NCBI GenBank assembly: GCA_009777335.1
Contig: WRMC01000001.1
Coordinates: 186,001 to 250,000, forward strand
Direction of reading: 5' to 3'
DNA length: 64,000 bases
Origin: Treponema sp.
Lineage (GTDB): Bacteria; Spirochaetota; Spirochaetia; Treponematales; Breznakiellaceae
Below the pieces are notes generated by a model. That model worked only from the letters and a program-made list of their open reading frames with translations, was not told the DNA's origin and did no database searches. The position numbers and the translations under genes are program-made. Positions 7,182-15,703 of this stretch are shown piece by piece. Positions within the stretch are counted from its first letter, which is position 1. Each line of letters begins with the position of its first letter.

Positions 7182-8609
7182 TTACTCCCTGGCAAGGCTG
7201 CCATAGCGGGCAAAGAGCTCCGCCCGGCTTTGGATGCCCAGCTTGCGGTAGAGGTTCTTCTGGTGAAAGTTCACCGTATCGTAGCTTATTTTGAGGGTGT
7301 AGGCGATCTCCTTGGGAGCTATGCCCCGCAATAGGAGGGTAAAGACCTCTTCTTCCCGGGGGGTCAGATTAAGGCGGTCTTTTATATTGAGTTCCTCCAT
7401 CTGGGCCAGGGGTTGTGAGTACTCGTCGAGGCTGTTCAAGCGGATCCCGTCGGTCCAGTCGGCCTCGAAGAGCCGTTTTTGGATAAAGGGCATGAGCATA
7501 AGACAGATGCTGACCAGGACCATCACCACCCCAAAGGCCAGAAAGCGGTTGGGGACCTCGAAATAATTAAAATAGAAGGAAAAGAGGGAGGAAATTCCCG
7601 CATACTTAATAAACACCACCAGACAGAAAATTTTGAACATCTTCAATGAGCGGCTTTGTTTAATGGCCCCTCCGCAGAGGTAGAAAATGATGATATAACC
7701 CAGGCTGTCCCCCAGGCCGTAGGTAAAGGAGCCGGAAATAAAGGTGAGGGGCGCATCATAGAGGAGGGAGCCCAGCCCCAGGAGGGAGAGGGCCAGGAAC
7801 ATGAGCCAAATTGAGAGGGCGCTTTTTCCCTTTTGAAGCTGCAGCAAGACCACCGCCAGGATCGCCCCCAGGGTCCCCAGCCCAAAGGCCAGGCTGGAAA
7901 CATTGTTATCCATCCATTCTATATAATTAAACATGCACATGATCATGTAATGAACGATGGAAAGGCCTATGACAAAGGGCACCCCCGAATTTTTGGGTTC
8001 GGTAAGGTCAATTTGGTCCCTGGAAAAGGGCAGATCCTCCATTTTGAAGGGAGAAACAAAGCACAGAACCAGGAATGCCAGCATGATAAGGGGACTGCCG
8101 TAGTACCTGATGCTCCCATGGAGGGCCGGGTGGGCATGGTAGAGGATGTAATACAGGCCATAATACAGCTGGATGAGGATCATCCCCAGGAGCCGCTCCA
8201 CATTGTTGAGGGCAAAACAAAAGAAGAAAAAAGCGGCCCCCGCACAGAGGCCGATAAGGAATTTCCCGGCCATATAGACCACAAAGCGGGCCAGCCCCAG
8301 GGGAATAAACCACAGGGAAAGGTTGAGGGCCGCCGCCAGGGGCACCGCTATTTTTAACACATGGGCAGTCAGGTTTTTCGGACTCAGGGCCAGGACCAGC
8401 CAGCCCGCTCCTATAAGGCAGTACATCAAAAAATGGGAATCCAGGCCTGCCAGGGCTATGCTATGATCATAATAGCGGAAATCTCCCAGGATAACCGAGA
8501 GGGGAAAAAGGAGGATCACCGGCAAAAACCGGGCCCTGAGGTTCCTGAAGGATAATTCATCCCTGCTGTGGAGTAAGTTGCTGATCCCCCTGCTTAGAAT
8601 ACCCGGCAA
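7182..8609 (-). CDS. LuxR-type transcriptional regulator with 12-helix membrane domain
   Basis: 475 residues. About twelve hydrophobic helices fill residues 25-385, resembling a major-facilitator-like bundle. A C-terminal LuxR/NarL helix-turn-helix follows at about 405-465: NLTPREEEVFTLLLRGIAPK, then EIAYTLKISYDTVNFHQKN. The start is TTG, nine bases after a strong AAAGGAG site. An ATG nearer to that site is out of frame and opens only a six-codon reading frame. A protein of this type could sense a membrane-soluble ligand and bind DNA while membrane-bound. It heads the operon-like series with adaptor, permease and BOF genes, and is the obvious candidate to bind the palindromes in their gaps (inference). 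Confidence 0.88.
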   Translation of the reverse strand: MPGILSRGISNLLHSRDELSFRNLRARFLPVILLFPLSVILGDFRYYDHSIALAGLDSHFLMYCLIGAGWLVLALSPKNLTAHVLKIAVPLAAALNLSLWFIPLGLARFVVYMAGKFLIGLCAGAAFFFFCFALNNVERLLGMILIQLYYGLYYILYHAHPALHGSIRYYGSPLIMLAFLVLCFVSPFKMEDLPFSRDQIDLTEPKNSGVPFVIGLSIVHYMIMCMFNYIEWMDNNVSSLAFGLGTLGAILAVVLLQLQKGKSALSIWLMFLALSLLGLGSLLYDAPLTFISGSFTYGLGDSLGYIIIFYLCGGAIKQSRSLKMFKIFCLVVFIKYAGISSLFSFYFNYFEVPNRFLAFGVVMVLVSICLMLMPFIQKRLFEADWTDGIRLNSLDEYSQPLAQMEELNIKDRLNLTPREEEVFTLLLRGIAPKEIAYTLKISYDTVNFHQKNLYRKLGIQSRAELFARYGSLARE

Positions 8610-8631
8610 AGCATTTTGCTCCTTTCCCCGA

Positions 8632-8637
8632 ATTATA
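8632..8637 (-). promoter_or_regulatory. probable -10 element of the LuxR-type regulator
   Basis: On the minus strand this reads TATAAT, a perfect sigma-70 -10 box. It sits 22 bases upstream of the TTG start and just ahead of the AAAGGAG ribosome site. The best -35 (TTGTAG) is 19 bases further upstream, a weak fit. Confidence 0.5.
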
Positions 8638-8710
8638 CCCCATTATTCGGAAGATTCTACAAATCATATGCCACATCCCCTGGCTTGGCAAGAAAATTTT
8701 CCTACCCACC

Positions 8711-8757
8711 TTGTTTTTTTCCCCATCTGCGGGTATGCTGGATCCATACTTAGATCC
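8711..8757 (+). promoter_or_regulatory. probable promoter and operator-like palindrome of the pyruvate oxidoreductase gene
   Basis: TTGTTT (8711-8716) and TATGCT (8734-8739) are spaced by exactly 17 bases. GGATC-N8-GATCC (8740-8757) follows immediately, where transcription would begin, and then an AGGAG ribosome site and the ATG at 8771. The position of the palindrome suits a repressor site, but no regulator is identified. Confidence 0.45.
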
Positions 8758-8770
8758 AAGAGGAGCACTA

Positions 8771-11700
8771 ATGGCTGATAAAAACATGGTAATAATCAAT
8801 GGGAATGGTGCCGCTGCCCACGTGGCACACGCATTAAGTGAGGTCATCGCAATATATCCGATCACCCCCTCGAGCAATATGGGTGAACTCTCCGATGAGT
8901 TTACCTCCCAGGGCCGTCAGAATATTTGGGGTTCCGTCCCCGAAGTGGTAGAACTCCAGTCCGAGGCAGGGGCAGCGGGGACTGTCCACGGAGCCCTGAC
9001 CACCGGTGCCATGAGTACCACCTTTACGGCCTCCCAGGGGCTGCTTTTAAAGATTCCCAATATGTACAAAATCGCCGGGGAACTTACCCCCTCGGTGTTT
9101 CACATCGCCGCCCGGGCCCTGGCCACCAGCTCCCTTTCAATATTTGGTGACCACCAGGATGTCATGGCCTGCCGCCAGACCGGTTTTGCCATGCTGTCCT
9201 CCAACAATGTCCAGGAAGTAATGGACATAGCCACCATTTCCTACGCCGCTACCCTGCGTTCACGGGTGCCCTTCCTCCATTTCTTTGATGGATTCAGGAC
9301 CAGCCACGAAATGCAGAAGGTAGAAGAAGTCCCCTTCGAAATCATGAAGCAGATGGTGGACGATGAACTGGTAATCGCCCATCGCCAGAGGGGCCTAAGC
9401 CCCGAGCGTCCCCATATCCGCGGGACCGCCCAGAACCCCGACACCTATTTCCAGGGCCGGGAGGGGGTTAATCCCTTCTATCTAAAGGTACCGGGCATAG
9501 TCCAGGTCGAAATGGACAAATACGCCAAGTTAACCGGCCGGGCCTACCAGATTTACGAATATGTGGGGGCCAAGGACGCCGAAAAGGTGGTGATCATCAT
9601 GGGTTCCGGCGGGGAGACCTGTCATGAAGTCGTTGATTATCTCATGTCCAAGGGTGAAAAGGTTGGGGTCTTGAAGGTCCGGCTCTACCGGCCCTTCGAT
9701 GCGGAACTTTTTGTAAAGGCCCTGCCCGCTTCGGTAAAAGCCATTGCGGTCATGGACCGGACCAAGGATCCCGGAGCTCCCGGTGAACCCCTCTACGAAG
9801 ATGTCCGCACCGCCATCGCCGAAATGCAGGCCGCCGGCAAGTTTAGCGCCAACCCTCTGGTTCTGGGGGGCCGGTATGGCTTGGGTTCCAAGGAATTCAC
9901 CCCCGCCATGGCCAAGGCGGTCTATGATAATCTCTCGGGCAAAAAGACCCCCAACTTTGTGGTCGGCATAGACGACGATGTTCTGGGCAAGAGCCTGGAT
10001 TACGATGAAAACTTTAGCATCGAAGAAGAAGGAATGAGCGAATGTATGTTCTACGGCCTGGGTTCTGATGGAACCGTAGGGGCCAACGAAAACACCATTC
10101 AGATCATCGGTGAAGCCAAACCGGAACTCTCGGTCCAGGCCTACTTCTCCTACGACTCCAAAAAATCCGGGGGCTTTACGGTATCTCACCTGCGCTTTGG
10201 CAAGAAAGCCATCCGCCGGCCCTACCTGATTAACAATGCGGACTTCCTGGCCTGTCATAAGTTCTCTTATATGGAAATCTACGACCTGCTCGCATTTGCC
10301 AAAGAGGGGGGCACCTTCCTTCTGAACAGCCCCTACAGTGCGGCCAATGTATGGAAGGAAATTCCCGTAGAGGCCCAGCAGAGGATTATCGACAAGAAAC
10401 TAAAGTTCTATGTCATTGATGCGGTCCATATTGCCCGGGAAACCGGCATGGGCACCAGGATAAACACGGCCCTTCAGGCTGCCTACTTTAAAATCTCCGG
10501 GGTCCTCCCCGAAGCCGAGGCGGTCAAGCTGATGAAGGACTATGTGGAAAAAACCTACGGAAGGCGGGGCCGGGAAGTGGTGGAACGAAACTTTAACACC
10601 ATAGACAAAGCTCTGGATGCCATCGAAGAAGTAAAGTATCCCACAAAGACCGAAGGAAACCTCCACATGAAGCCCGCCTTTACGGGGGCCAAAGACCCCT
10701 GGATTAAAGATGTCCTTGGAGCCGTCTCGAGACAGCAGGGCCACAAACTAAAGGTAAGCCAGATTCCCAATGACGGTACCTTCCCCACCGCTACCACCCA
10801 GTACGAAAAACGCTCGGTGGCCGAACAGGTGCCCATCTGGAACCCCGAGGTCTGTATACAGTGCGGCAACTGCTGTACCGTCTGTCCCCATGCCTGTATG
10901 CGTTTTAAGAACCTGACAGACGCGGAAGTTAAATCCGCTCCTGCGGGCTTTAAGGCGGTGGATATTAAACCCAGGGCCGTGGAGGGCAAGAAAACCACCA
11001 TGGCGATTGGAGCCGAGGACTGTTATGCCTGCGGACTCTGTTTCAACATCTGTCCCATGTCTCAGGATAATTCCAAACCCACAGCCCTTGCCTGGAAGTC
11101 CTACTCGGATGATCCGGCCTTCCATGCCGAACAGGCCAAGATCTGGGATTTCTTCCTTTCACTGCCCGAGGTTCCCGAATCGGAACTCAACCTTGGCACC
11201 GTCAAGGGTCTGGCCTACAAGCGGCCCCTCTTTGAGTTCTCCGGTGCCTGCGGCGGCTGCGGTGAGACCCCCTATATCAAGATCCTCTCTCAGCTCTTCG
11301 GAGACCGGATGGTCATAGGAAACGCCACGGGCTGTTCTTCGATTTACGGCGGAAACCTCCCCACCACCCCCTATAGCAAACGGGCCGATGGAAGGGGACC
11401 GGTCTGGTCCAACAGCCTCTTTGAAGACACCGCCGAGTTTACCCTGGGTATGCGGGTTTCCAGCGATAAGCTGGCCCAGTCAGCCAGGGAAATCGCCGTA
11501 AAAGCCAAGGGCGAAGGTCTGGCCGCTGCGGTCATCGACAAGCTGCTGGCCAACAACCAGACTAACAACGACGAGATCGAAGCCCAGCGGAAAAACGTGG
11601 AGGAACTAAAAGAAGCCCTCAAGGGTAATTCCAGCGCCACCGCAAAGATGCTCCTCTCGCTGTCGGATCACTTCGTCAAGCGCTCGGTCTGGGCCTTTGG

Positions 11701-12328
11701 CGGTGACGGCTGGGCCTACGACATTGGATTCGGCGGATTGGATCACGTCATTGCATCTAACAAGAACGTGAATCTTCTGGTCATGGATACGGAGGTCTAC
11801 TCCAACACCGGCGGCCAGATGTCAAAGGCCACCCCTGTGGGTGCCATTGCCAAGTTCGCCTACGCGGGTAAGGAAACCACCAAGAAGGACCTGGGTGCCA
11901 TCGCCATGAGCTACGGCCATGTCTATGTGGCCAGGGTGTCCCTGGGTGCGGATATGAGGCAGGTCATCAGGGCCTTCCAGGAAGCCGAGTCCTACGACGG
12001 GCCTTCCATCATCATCTGTTACTCCCACTGTATTGCCCATGGCATCGACATGAGCAAGGGTCTGGAACAGGGCAAGGCGGTCGTTTCTTCGGGTATCTGG
12101 CCCATCTACCGCTACGACCCCCGGCTTAAAGCTGAAGGGAAGAACCCCTTCCAATTGGACTGTAAGGATCCCACCACCAGTGTGGAAGATTACATGTACA
12201 AGGAAAGCCGGTTTAGGAGCCTTACCGGGGCCGCCCCCGAAAGAGCCGCAGCTCTTCTGGAAAAAGCCAAGGCCCAAACCGCCCGAACCTGGAAAGAGTA
12301 TAAGTATTTAGCTGAGCGGCCCTTCTAA
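8771..12328 (+). CDS. nifJ: pyruvate:ferredoxin (flavodoxin) oxidoreductase
   Basis: 1185 residues, the full length of the single-chain homodimeric enzyme. Domain order: pyrimidine-binding domain from the N-terminus (AIYPITPSSNMGELSDE), gamma/beta domains, a two-[4Fe-4S] ferredoxin domain (CIQCGNCCTVCPHAC near residue 697 and CYACGLCFNICP near 751), then the TPP domain (GACGGCGETPY near 830; GDGWAYDIG near 978; SNTGGQMSKATP). It oxidises pyruvate to acetyl-CoA and CO2 and reduces ferredoxin in the cytoplasm, the central step of anaerobic fermentation. The chosen ATG has AGGAG nine bases upstream; a longer in-frame extension lacks a site. The gene stands alone between its own promoter and terminator. 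Confidence 0.97.
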   Translation: MADKNMVIINGNGAAAHVAHALSEVIAIYPITPSSNMGELSDEFTSQGRQNIWGSVPEVVELQSEAGAAGTVHGALTTGAMSTTFTASQGLLLKIPNMYKIAGELTPSVFHIAARALATSSLSIFGDHQDVMACRQTGFAMLSSNNVQEVMDIATISYAATLRSRVPFLHFFDGFRTSHEMQKVEEVPFEIMKQMVDDELVIAHRQRGLSPERPHIRGTAQNPDTYFQGREGVNPFYLKVPGIVQVEMDKYAKLTGRAYQIYEYVGAKDAEKVVIIMGSGGETCHEVVDYLMSKGEKVGVLKVRLYRPFDAELFVKALPASVKAIAVMDRTKDPGAPGEPLYEDVRTAIAEMQAAGKFSANPLVLGGRYGLGSKEFTPAMAKAVYDNLSGKKTPNFVVGIDDDVLGKSLDYDENFSIEEEGMSECMFYGLGSDGTVGANENTIQIIGEAKPELSVQAYFSYDSKKSGGFTVSHLRFGKKAIRRPYLINNADFLACHKFSYMEIYDLLAFAKEGGTFLLNSPYSAANVWKEIPVEAQQRIIDKKLKFYVIDAVHIARETGMGTRINTALQAAYFKISGVLPEAEAVKLMKDYVEKTYGRRGREVVERNFNTIDKALDAIEEVKYPTKTEGNLHMKPAFTGAKDPWIKDVLGAVSRQQGHKLKVSQIPNDGTFPTATTQYEKRSVAEQVPIWNPEVCIQCGNCCTVCPHACMRFKNLTDAEVKSAPAGFKAVDIKPRAVEGKKTTMAIGAEDCYACGLCFNICPMSQDNSKPTALAWKSYSDDPAFHAEQAKIWDFFLSLPEVPESELNLGTVKGLAYKRPLFEFSGACGGCGETPYIKILSQLFGDRMVIGNATGCSSIYGGNLPTTPYSKRADGRGPVWSNSLFEDTAEFTLGMRVSSDKLAQSAREIAVKAKGEGLAAAVIDKLLANNQTNNDEIEAQRKNVEELKEALKGNSSATAKMLLSLSDHFVKRSVWAFGGDGWAYDIGFGGLDHVIASNKNVNLLVMDTEVYSNTGGQMSKATPVGAIAKFAYAGKETTKKDLGAIAMSYGHVYVARVSLGADMRQVIRAFQEAESYDGPSIIICYSHCIAHGIDMSKGLEQGKAVVSSGIWPIYRYDPRLKAEGKNPFQLDCKDPTTSVEDYMYKESRFRSLTGAAPERAAALLEKAKAQTARTWKEYKYLAERPF

Positions 12329-12352
12329 GAGGGTGTTCTAACACAACGAATA

Positions 12353-12383
12353 CCGCTGGGGGGCATCCTCCAGCGGTTTTTTT
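12353..12383 (+). terminator. Rho-independent terminator after nifJ
   Basis: CCGCTGG (12353-12359) pairs with CCAGCGG (12370-12376), directly followed by seven T. It lies 25 bases after the nifJ stop. Confidence 0.92.
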
Positions 12384-12455
12384 ATGCCCAACCACTGAGT
12401 ACATTGACTTTGTTTAGTAAAGCAGATAATTTACTACCTTCGGAGGACATAAACT

Positions 12456-13262
12456 TTGTCAAATGATAACGATGTAATTAAAGAATCAAGCGCAGATTTA
12501 TATGACCAGCATGAAACTCAAACAGACGATGTGGACTTTATTCTGTCTGTCATCGGAAACAAACCGAAAAAAGTATTGGAAATATGCTGCGGCAGCGGAC
12601 GCATTCTCATTCCCTTGGCAAAAGCCGGACACATGGTATCGGGCTTTGACATAGATGAATTTATGTTGAAAAAGATCGAGGACAAAGCCCAGGGAGTTAA
12701 AAACGTAAATTGGTTCAAAGCAGATGCGGTACATGATGATTGGGGAACGGGTTATGATGTGGTTGTACTAGCGGGTAATATCCTATTCAACATAGAATCT
12801 GACATGGACTATGAAAAAGCCCAGGAGCTGTTCATAAAAAAAGCTGCTAGGTCACTCGTCCATGGCGGTCATGTATATATTGCATATGGACCTTATGCTC
12901 CCAATGGCCGCACCTTAACTAAACCCGGTGAATCATGCGAAGACAGCGGCGAGATAGTCTGGAGTTGGGAGGGCACAGACGATAAGGGTAATTATCGAAA
13001 AGATTCGATCACATCTGGATCTTTTGATGAAGAAACAGGGATTCTAAAATTTAAAAGGCTTCTTGAACAGAAACTTGTTAATGGTAATATTATCAAAAAA
13101 GAAACCGAATGCATAAAACATTATGCAACTCTGGAACAGATACACTTCTGGCTAGCTCAAGCTGGATTTATCATCGAGCTTGAATGTGAAAATTTTGATA
13201 AAAAACCCATCAACGATGAATCAAACGAGCTTATCATATACGCCTGTAAAGGCAGCGAATAA
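12456..13262 (+). CDS. class I SAM-dependent methyltransferase
   Basis: 268 residues. The SAM-binding motif VLEICCGSGRILIPLAKAG lies near residue 40, motif II GFDIDEFML follows, and WFKADAVHDD and VVVLAGNILFN mark the next strands: a Methyltransf_25-type Rossmann fold. The start is TTG, nine bases after GGAGG; the nearby ATG is out of frame. Base use is clearly richer in A/T than in the flanking genes, as in the next gene, which points to acquisition of the pair by transfer. The substrate is not evident. The next gene begins 22 bases downstream, so the two probably share a message. Confidence 0.85.
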   Translation: MSNDNDVIKESSADLYDQHETQTDDVDFILSVIGNKPKKVLEICCGSGRILIPLAKAGHMVSGFDIDEFMLKKIEDKAQGVKNVNWFKADAVHDDWGTGYDVVVLAGNILFNIESDMDYEKAQELFIKKAARSLVHGGHVYIAYGPYAPNGRTLTKPGESCEDSGEIVWSWEGTDDKGNYRKDSITSGSFDEETGILKFKRLLEQKLVNGNIIKKETECIKHYATLEQIHFWLAQAGFIIELECENFDKKPINDESNELIIYACKGSE

Positions 13263-13284
13263 AAAGTACCTGGAGGTCAACATA

Positions 13285-13746
13285 ATGTCCAATAAATTAA
13301 CAGAAATCCAAAAGCTCCGTATTTCTTCTTATACAGATATGGCCAAAATGATAAGAGCATTAAAAGAACGATTTGGAGATGAAGTATACGAAATTGTCTC
13401 TAAACAAAATGGCGAAAAAGCCCTAAATGAGTGGAAAAGAATTGCAGAAGACATCGAGGATACATCCATTGAAGGACTCATTTCATGTTTATGGAAGCCT
13501 TTGAAACAAGAGGGTTGGGAATATGAAATAGAAAAAACAGAAACGGGAACTCAAATGAAGTGTACCCGCTGCGGACTTTATGATTTAGCCAAATATTGCG
13601 GAATTACGGAGGAAGCATATTATATGTTTTGTACAAACGACCCCTATATAACAGAAGGGTTTAACCCAAACATAGGCTTAAAAATGACCAAAACATTAAT
13701 GCAGGGACATGATTGCTGCGATCATTTCTATTATTACAAGAAATGA
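13285..13746 (+). CDS. L-2-amino-thiazoline-4-carboxylic acid hydrolase-like protein
   Basis: 153 residues from the ATG with a GGAGG site; the reading frame extends further upstream but inside the methyltransferase gene. A helical N-terminus is followed by KCTRCGLYDLAKYCG, then MFCTNDPYITEGF, and a C-terminal GHDCCDHFYY. These conserved cysteines and the DP motif are those of the ATC_hydrolase family, named after an enzyme that opens 2-amino-thiazoline-4-carboxylate to a cysteine derivative. Most members are uncharacterised. AT-rich like its partner. Family assigned from motif memory; substrate unknown. Confidence 0.72.
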   Translation: MSNKLTEIQKLRISSYTDMAKMIRALKERFGDEVYEIVSKQNGEKALNEWKRIAEDIEDTSIEGLISCLWKPLKQEGWEYEIEKTETGTQMKCTRCGLYDLAKYCGITEEAYYMFCTNDPYITEGFNPNIGLKMTKTLMQGHDCCDHFYYYKK

Positions 13747-13763
13747 TATCTCAGATCAAATCT

Positions 13764-13841
13764 TACTCGTAAGGAGGTTTACTCGTAAGGCGAATTTTAT
13801 TCGTAAGGCGAGTTACCTACTCGTAAGGCGAATTTTATTCG
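13764..13841. repeat. clustered short repeats with internal palindromes
   Basis: Four copies of a CTCGTAAGG- or TTCGTAAGG-type unit occur in 78 bases. A 23-bp stretch at 13781-13803 is repeated exactly at 13819-13841. Inside it CGAAT-TTT-ATTCG forms a small hairpin. The cluster fills the gap between the convergent hydrolase-like gene and permease gene and overlaps the last codons of the permease. It resembles REP-like intergenic repeats. No terminator T-run is seen. Confidence 0.75.
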
Positions 13842-14782
13842 CCAGTGATCCCCGCGCTTTCTATACCCCGGATCAACTGCCGCTGGACCACCAGGTACAT
13901 GATAAAGAGGGGCAAGATGGAGATAAAGGTGGCGGACATTTTATAAGCTTCGTTGATGCGCTCCTGCTCTTCTCCGGCTTCGATGAACTGGTCAAAAATG
14001 CTGTCAAACACAGCAAGGCGGTGGGGAAGAAGGGCGATCTGGCCCCTCACAAAGGTATTGGTTATGTAGGTCTCGTTCCAGTTCCATACAAACGACAAAA
14101 GAAAGACCACCAGTATGGTGCTTAGACTTAATTTTAAAATGATGTGGTAAAAAATCTGTACGGGATTTGCGCCGTCCACAGCGGCAGACTCGTCCAGGGC
14201 CCTGGGGATGAGTCTAAAAAAGTTATAAAAAATAAGAATCAAAATGGCAGAAAAGATACCCTGTCCTGTAAGGGCCATAAAAATTTGGGGGAAGGGGGTT
14301 CCTATCATTTGAAGTCCTATGGTCTCCCTCACCCATACCGCCATCATGGTCCTGGGTATAAGCAAAATAGGAGTAGGAAGGATAAAGGTAATGATCACCA
14401 TTAGGAACCAAAAATTCTTGAACTTAAAATTGTAGCGGGCAAAGGCATAGCCTGTTATGGAAGAGACCAGGGTCTGACAAAAGGCCAGGACGCCGGAATA
14501 CCAAATGGAATTAACCAGGGTGGTACTAAGATCCAAAACCCTAAGGGCAATAATCAAATTACCCAAAGAAGTGGTTTTGGGTATCCAGTTTACCGTGGGG
14601 TTAATGATATCGTCCGGGCTCATTAAAGAGGTAGTGATCATCCTAAGAAGGGGGTACATAAACTGATAGCTTATAAGAATAAGAGCCGCATAGATAAATA
14701 GGTGGGCATAATTTACCCGCTGCGAAAAATGCTTTGTCTTGAGTAAAACCCTCTGCTTGGTAGCCTGAATTTTTTCTATCAT
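13835..14782 (-). CDS. carbohydrate ABC transporter permease (MalG/UgpE type), second pair
   Basis: 315 residues with six hydrophobic helices. The binding-protein-dependent permease loop reads ALDESAAVDGANPVQIFYHIILKLS near residue 210, the EAA-x3-G motif that docks the ATPase. It is the last gene of the locus and its end overlaps the repeat cluster. It pairs with the MalF-type gene three bases upstream. With no ATPase gene in the locus, it must use a shared sugar-importer ATPase encoded elsewhere. Confidence 0.92.
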   Translation of the reverse strand: MIEKIQATKQRVLLKTKHFSQRVNYAHLFIYAALILISYQFMYPLLRMITTSLMSPDDIINPTVNWIPKTTSLGNLIIALRVLDLSTTLVNSIWYSGVLAFCQTLVSSITGYAFARYNFKFKNFWFLMVIITFILPTPILLIPRTMMAVWVRETIGLQMIGTPFPQIFMALTGQGIFSAILILIFYNFFRLIPRALDESAAVDGANPVQIFYHIILKLSLSTILVVFLLSFVWNWNETYITNTFVRGQIALLPHRLAVFDSIFDQFIEAGEEQERINEAYKMSATFISILPLFIMYLVVQRQLIRGIESAGITGE

Positions 14783-14785
14783 CCC

Positions 14786-15703
14786 TTAAGCTCCACCATA
14801 AATTTCTCGTTTTGCCCTGGCCCGTTTCATCGATTCTTCTGCACTTTCATTGGGTTCTTTTAAAAGAGCAAAAGCTATACCCATTAATCCCAGGGCTGCG
14901 GCGGTATATACCCATGCATAGGTGCTGGCCAATCCCAGGCCCCTGGTGGTTACATAAATTGCGTCCTGGACCATGGGCAGCACCGGGTTAATATCGTAGG
15001 TCCCCAGCTGCACCACCGTTAAAATAACCGAAACCATAATGATAGGCCTCACTATGGGGATAACTATCTTCCATAGAATCTGCCAGGAATTGGCAGAATC
15101 TATCCTGGCGGCTTCGAGGATGCTAATATTTATTTTCTGTAGACCGGTAATAAAAAGAATGATGGGTATTCCCGTAAACCAGAGGACCATGGAAAAGTTG
15201 GCAAAAATAAAAACCAAGGCCGTAGCCAGGGGCATGGAAAACTGGGCTACCATTTGAAAAAGGATCATGTCTTCGATCCCCGTAATGGTCATGCCCCCGG
15301 AATCCATCAACTGGTGCATCACTGGACCAGACATGACGATGACGGGCATAAAGAAGAGGGCCCTAAAGCCGGCCCTAAATTTTATGCTTTGGTTTAATAA
15401 TAGGGCCAGAATAAAGGCAATGACTGTAATCACCGGAGCATAGGCCAGCTCCATGGTTAAAAAAGAGATAAGGGCAGGCACAAAATTGGGGTTCCTAAAA
15501 AAAGCCAGGTTATAGTTGTCTATGCCCACATAGCTTATCTGCCAGCCCTCTATGGAAAAAAACACTTCATGGAAGCTTAAGTAAATCGTATAGATAAAGG
15601 GCCATACAGTGAGGACTAAAAATCCAAATAACCAGGGAAGGAGGAACATATAGCCCAGGAAGTTTTGCCTTTTTTCAAAGACACTCAATTTTTTCTTTTT
15701 CAT
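14786..15703 (-). CDS. carbohydrate ABC transporter permease (MalF/UgpA type), second pair
   Basis: 305 residues, six predicted helices starting with FLGYMFLLPWLFGFLVLTVW. The EAA loop (ILEAARIDSANSWQILWKIVIP) lies near residue 195. The C-terminus is charged (ESMKRARAKREI). Its ATG overlaps the stop of the upstream DUF5696 gene by four bases, so the two are coupled. That coupling suggests this permease pair serves the DUF5696 protein, for instance by importing its product. Confidence 0.92.
   Translation of the reverse strand: MKKKKLSVFEKRQNFLGYMFLLPWLFGFLVLTVWPFIYTIYLSFHEVFFSIEGWQISYVGIDNYNLAFFRNPNFVPALISFLTMELAYAPVITVIAFILALLLNQSIKFRAGFRALFFMPVIVMSGPVMHQLMDSGGMTITGIEDMILFQMVAQFSMPLATALVFIFANFSMVLWFTGIPIILFITGLQKINISILEAARIDSANSWQILWKIVIPIVRPIIMVSVILTVVQLGTYDINPVLPMVQDAIYVTTRGLGLASTYAWVYTAAALGLMGIAFALLKEPNESAEESMKRARAKREIYGGA

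Noticed and set aside
13764-13841. CRISPR array
   Set aside because: Repeats are short, spacings unequal and too small, and there are no cas genes.
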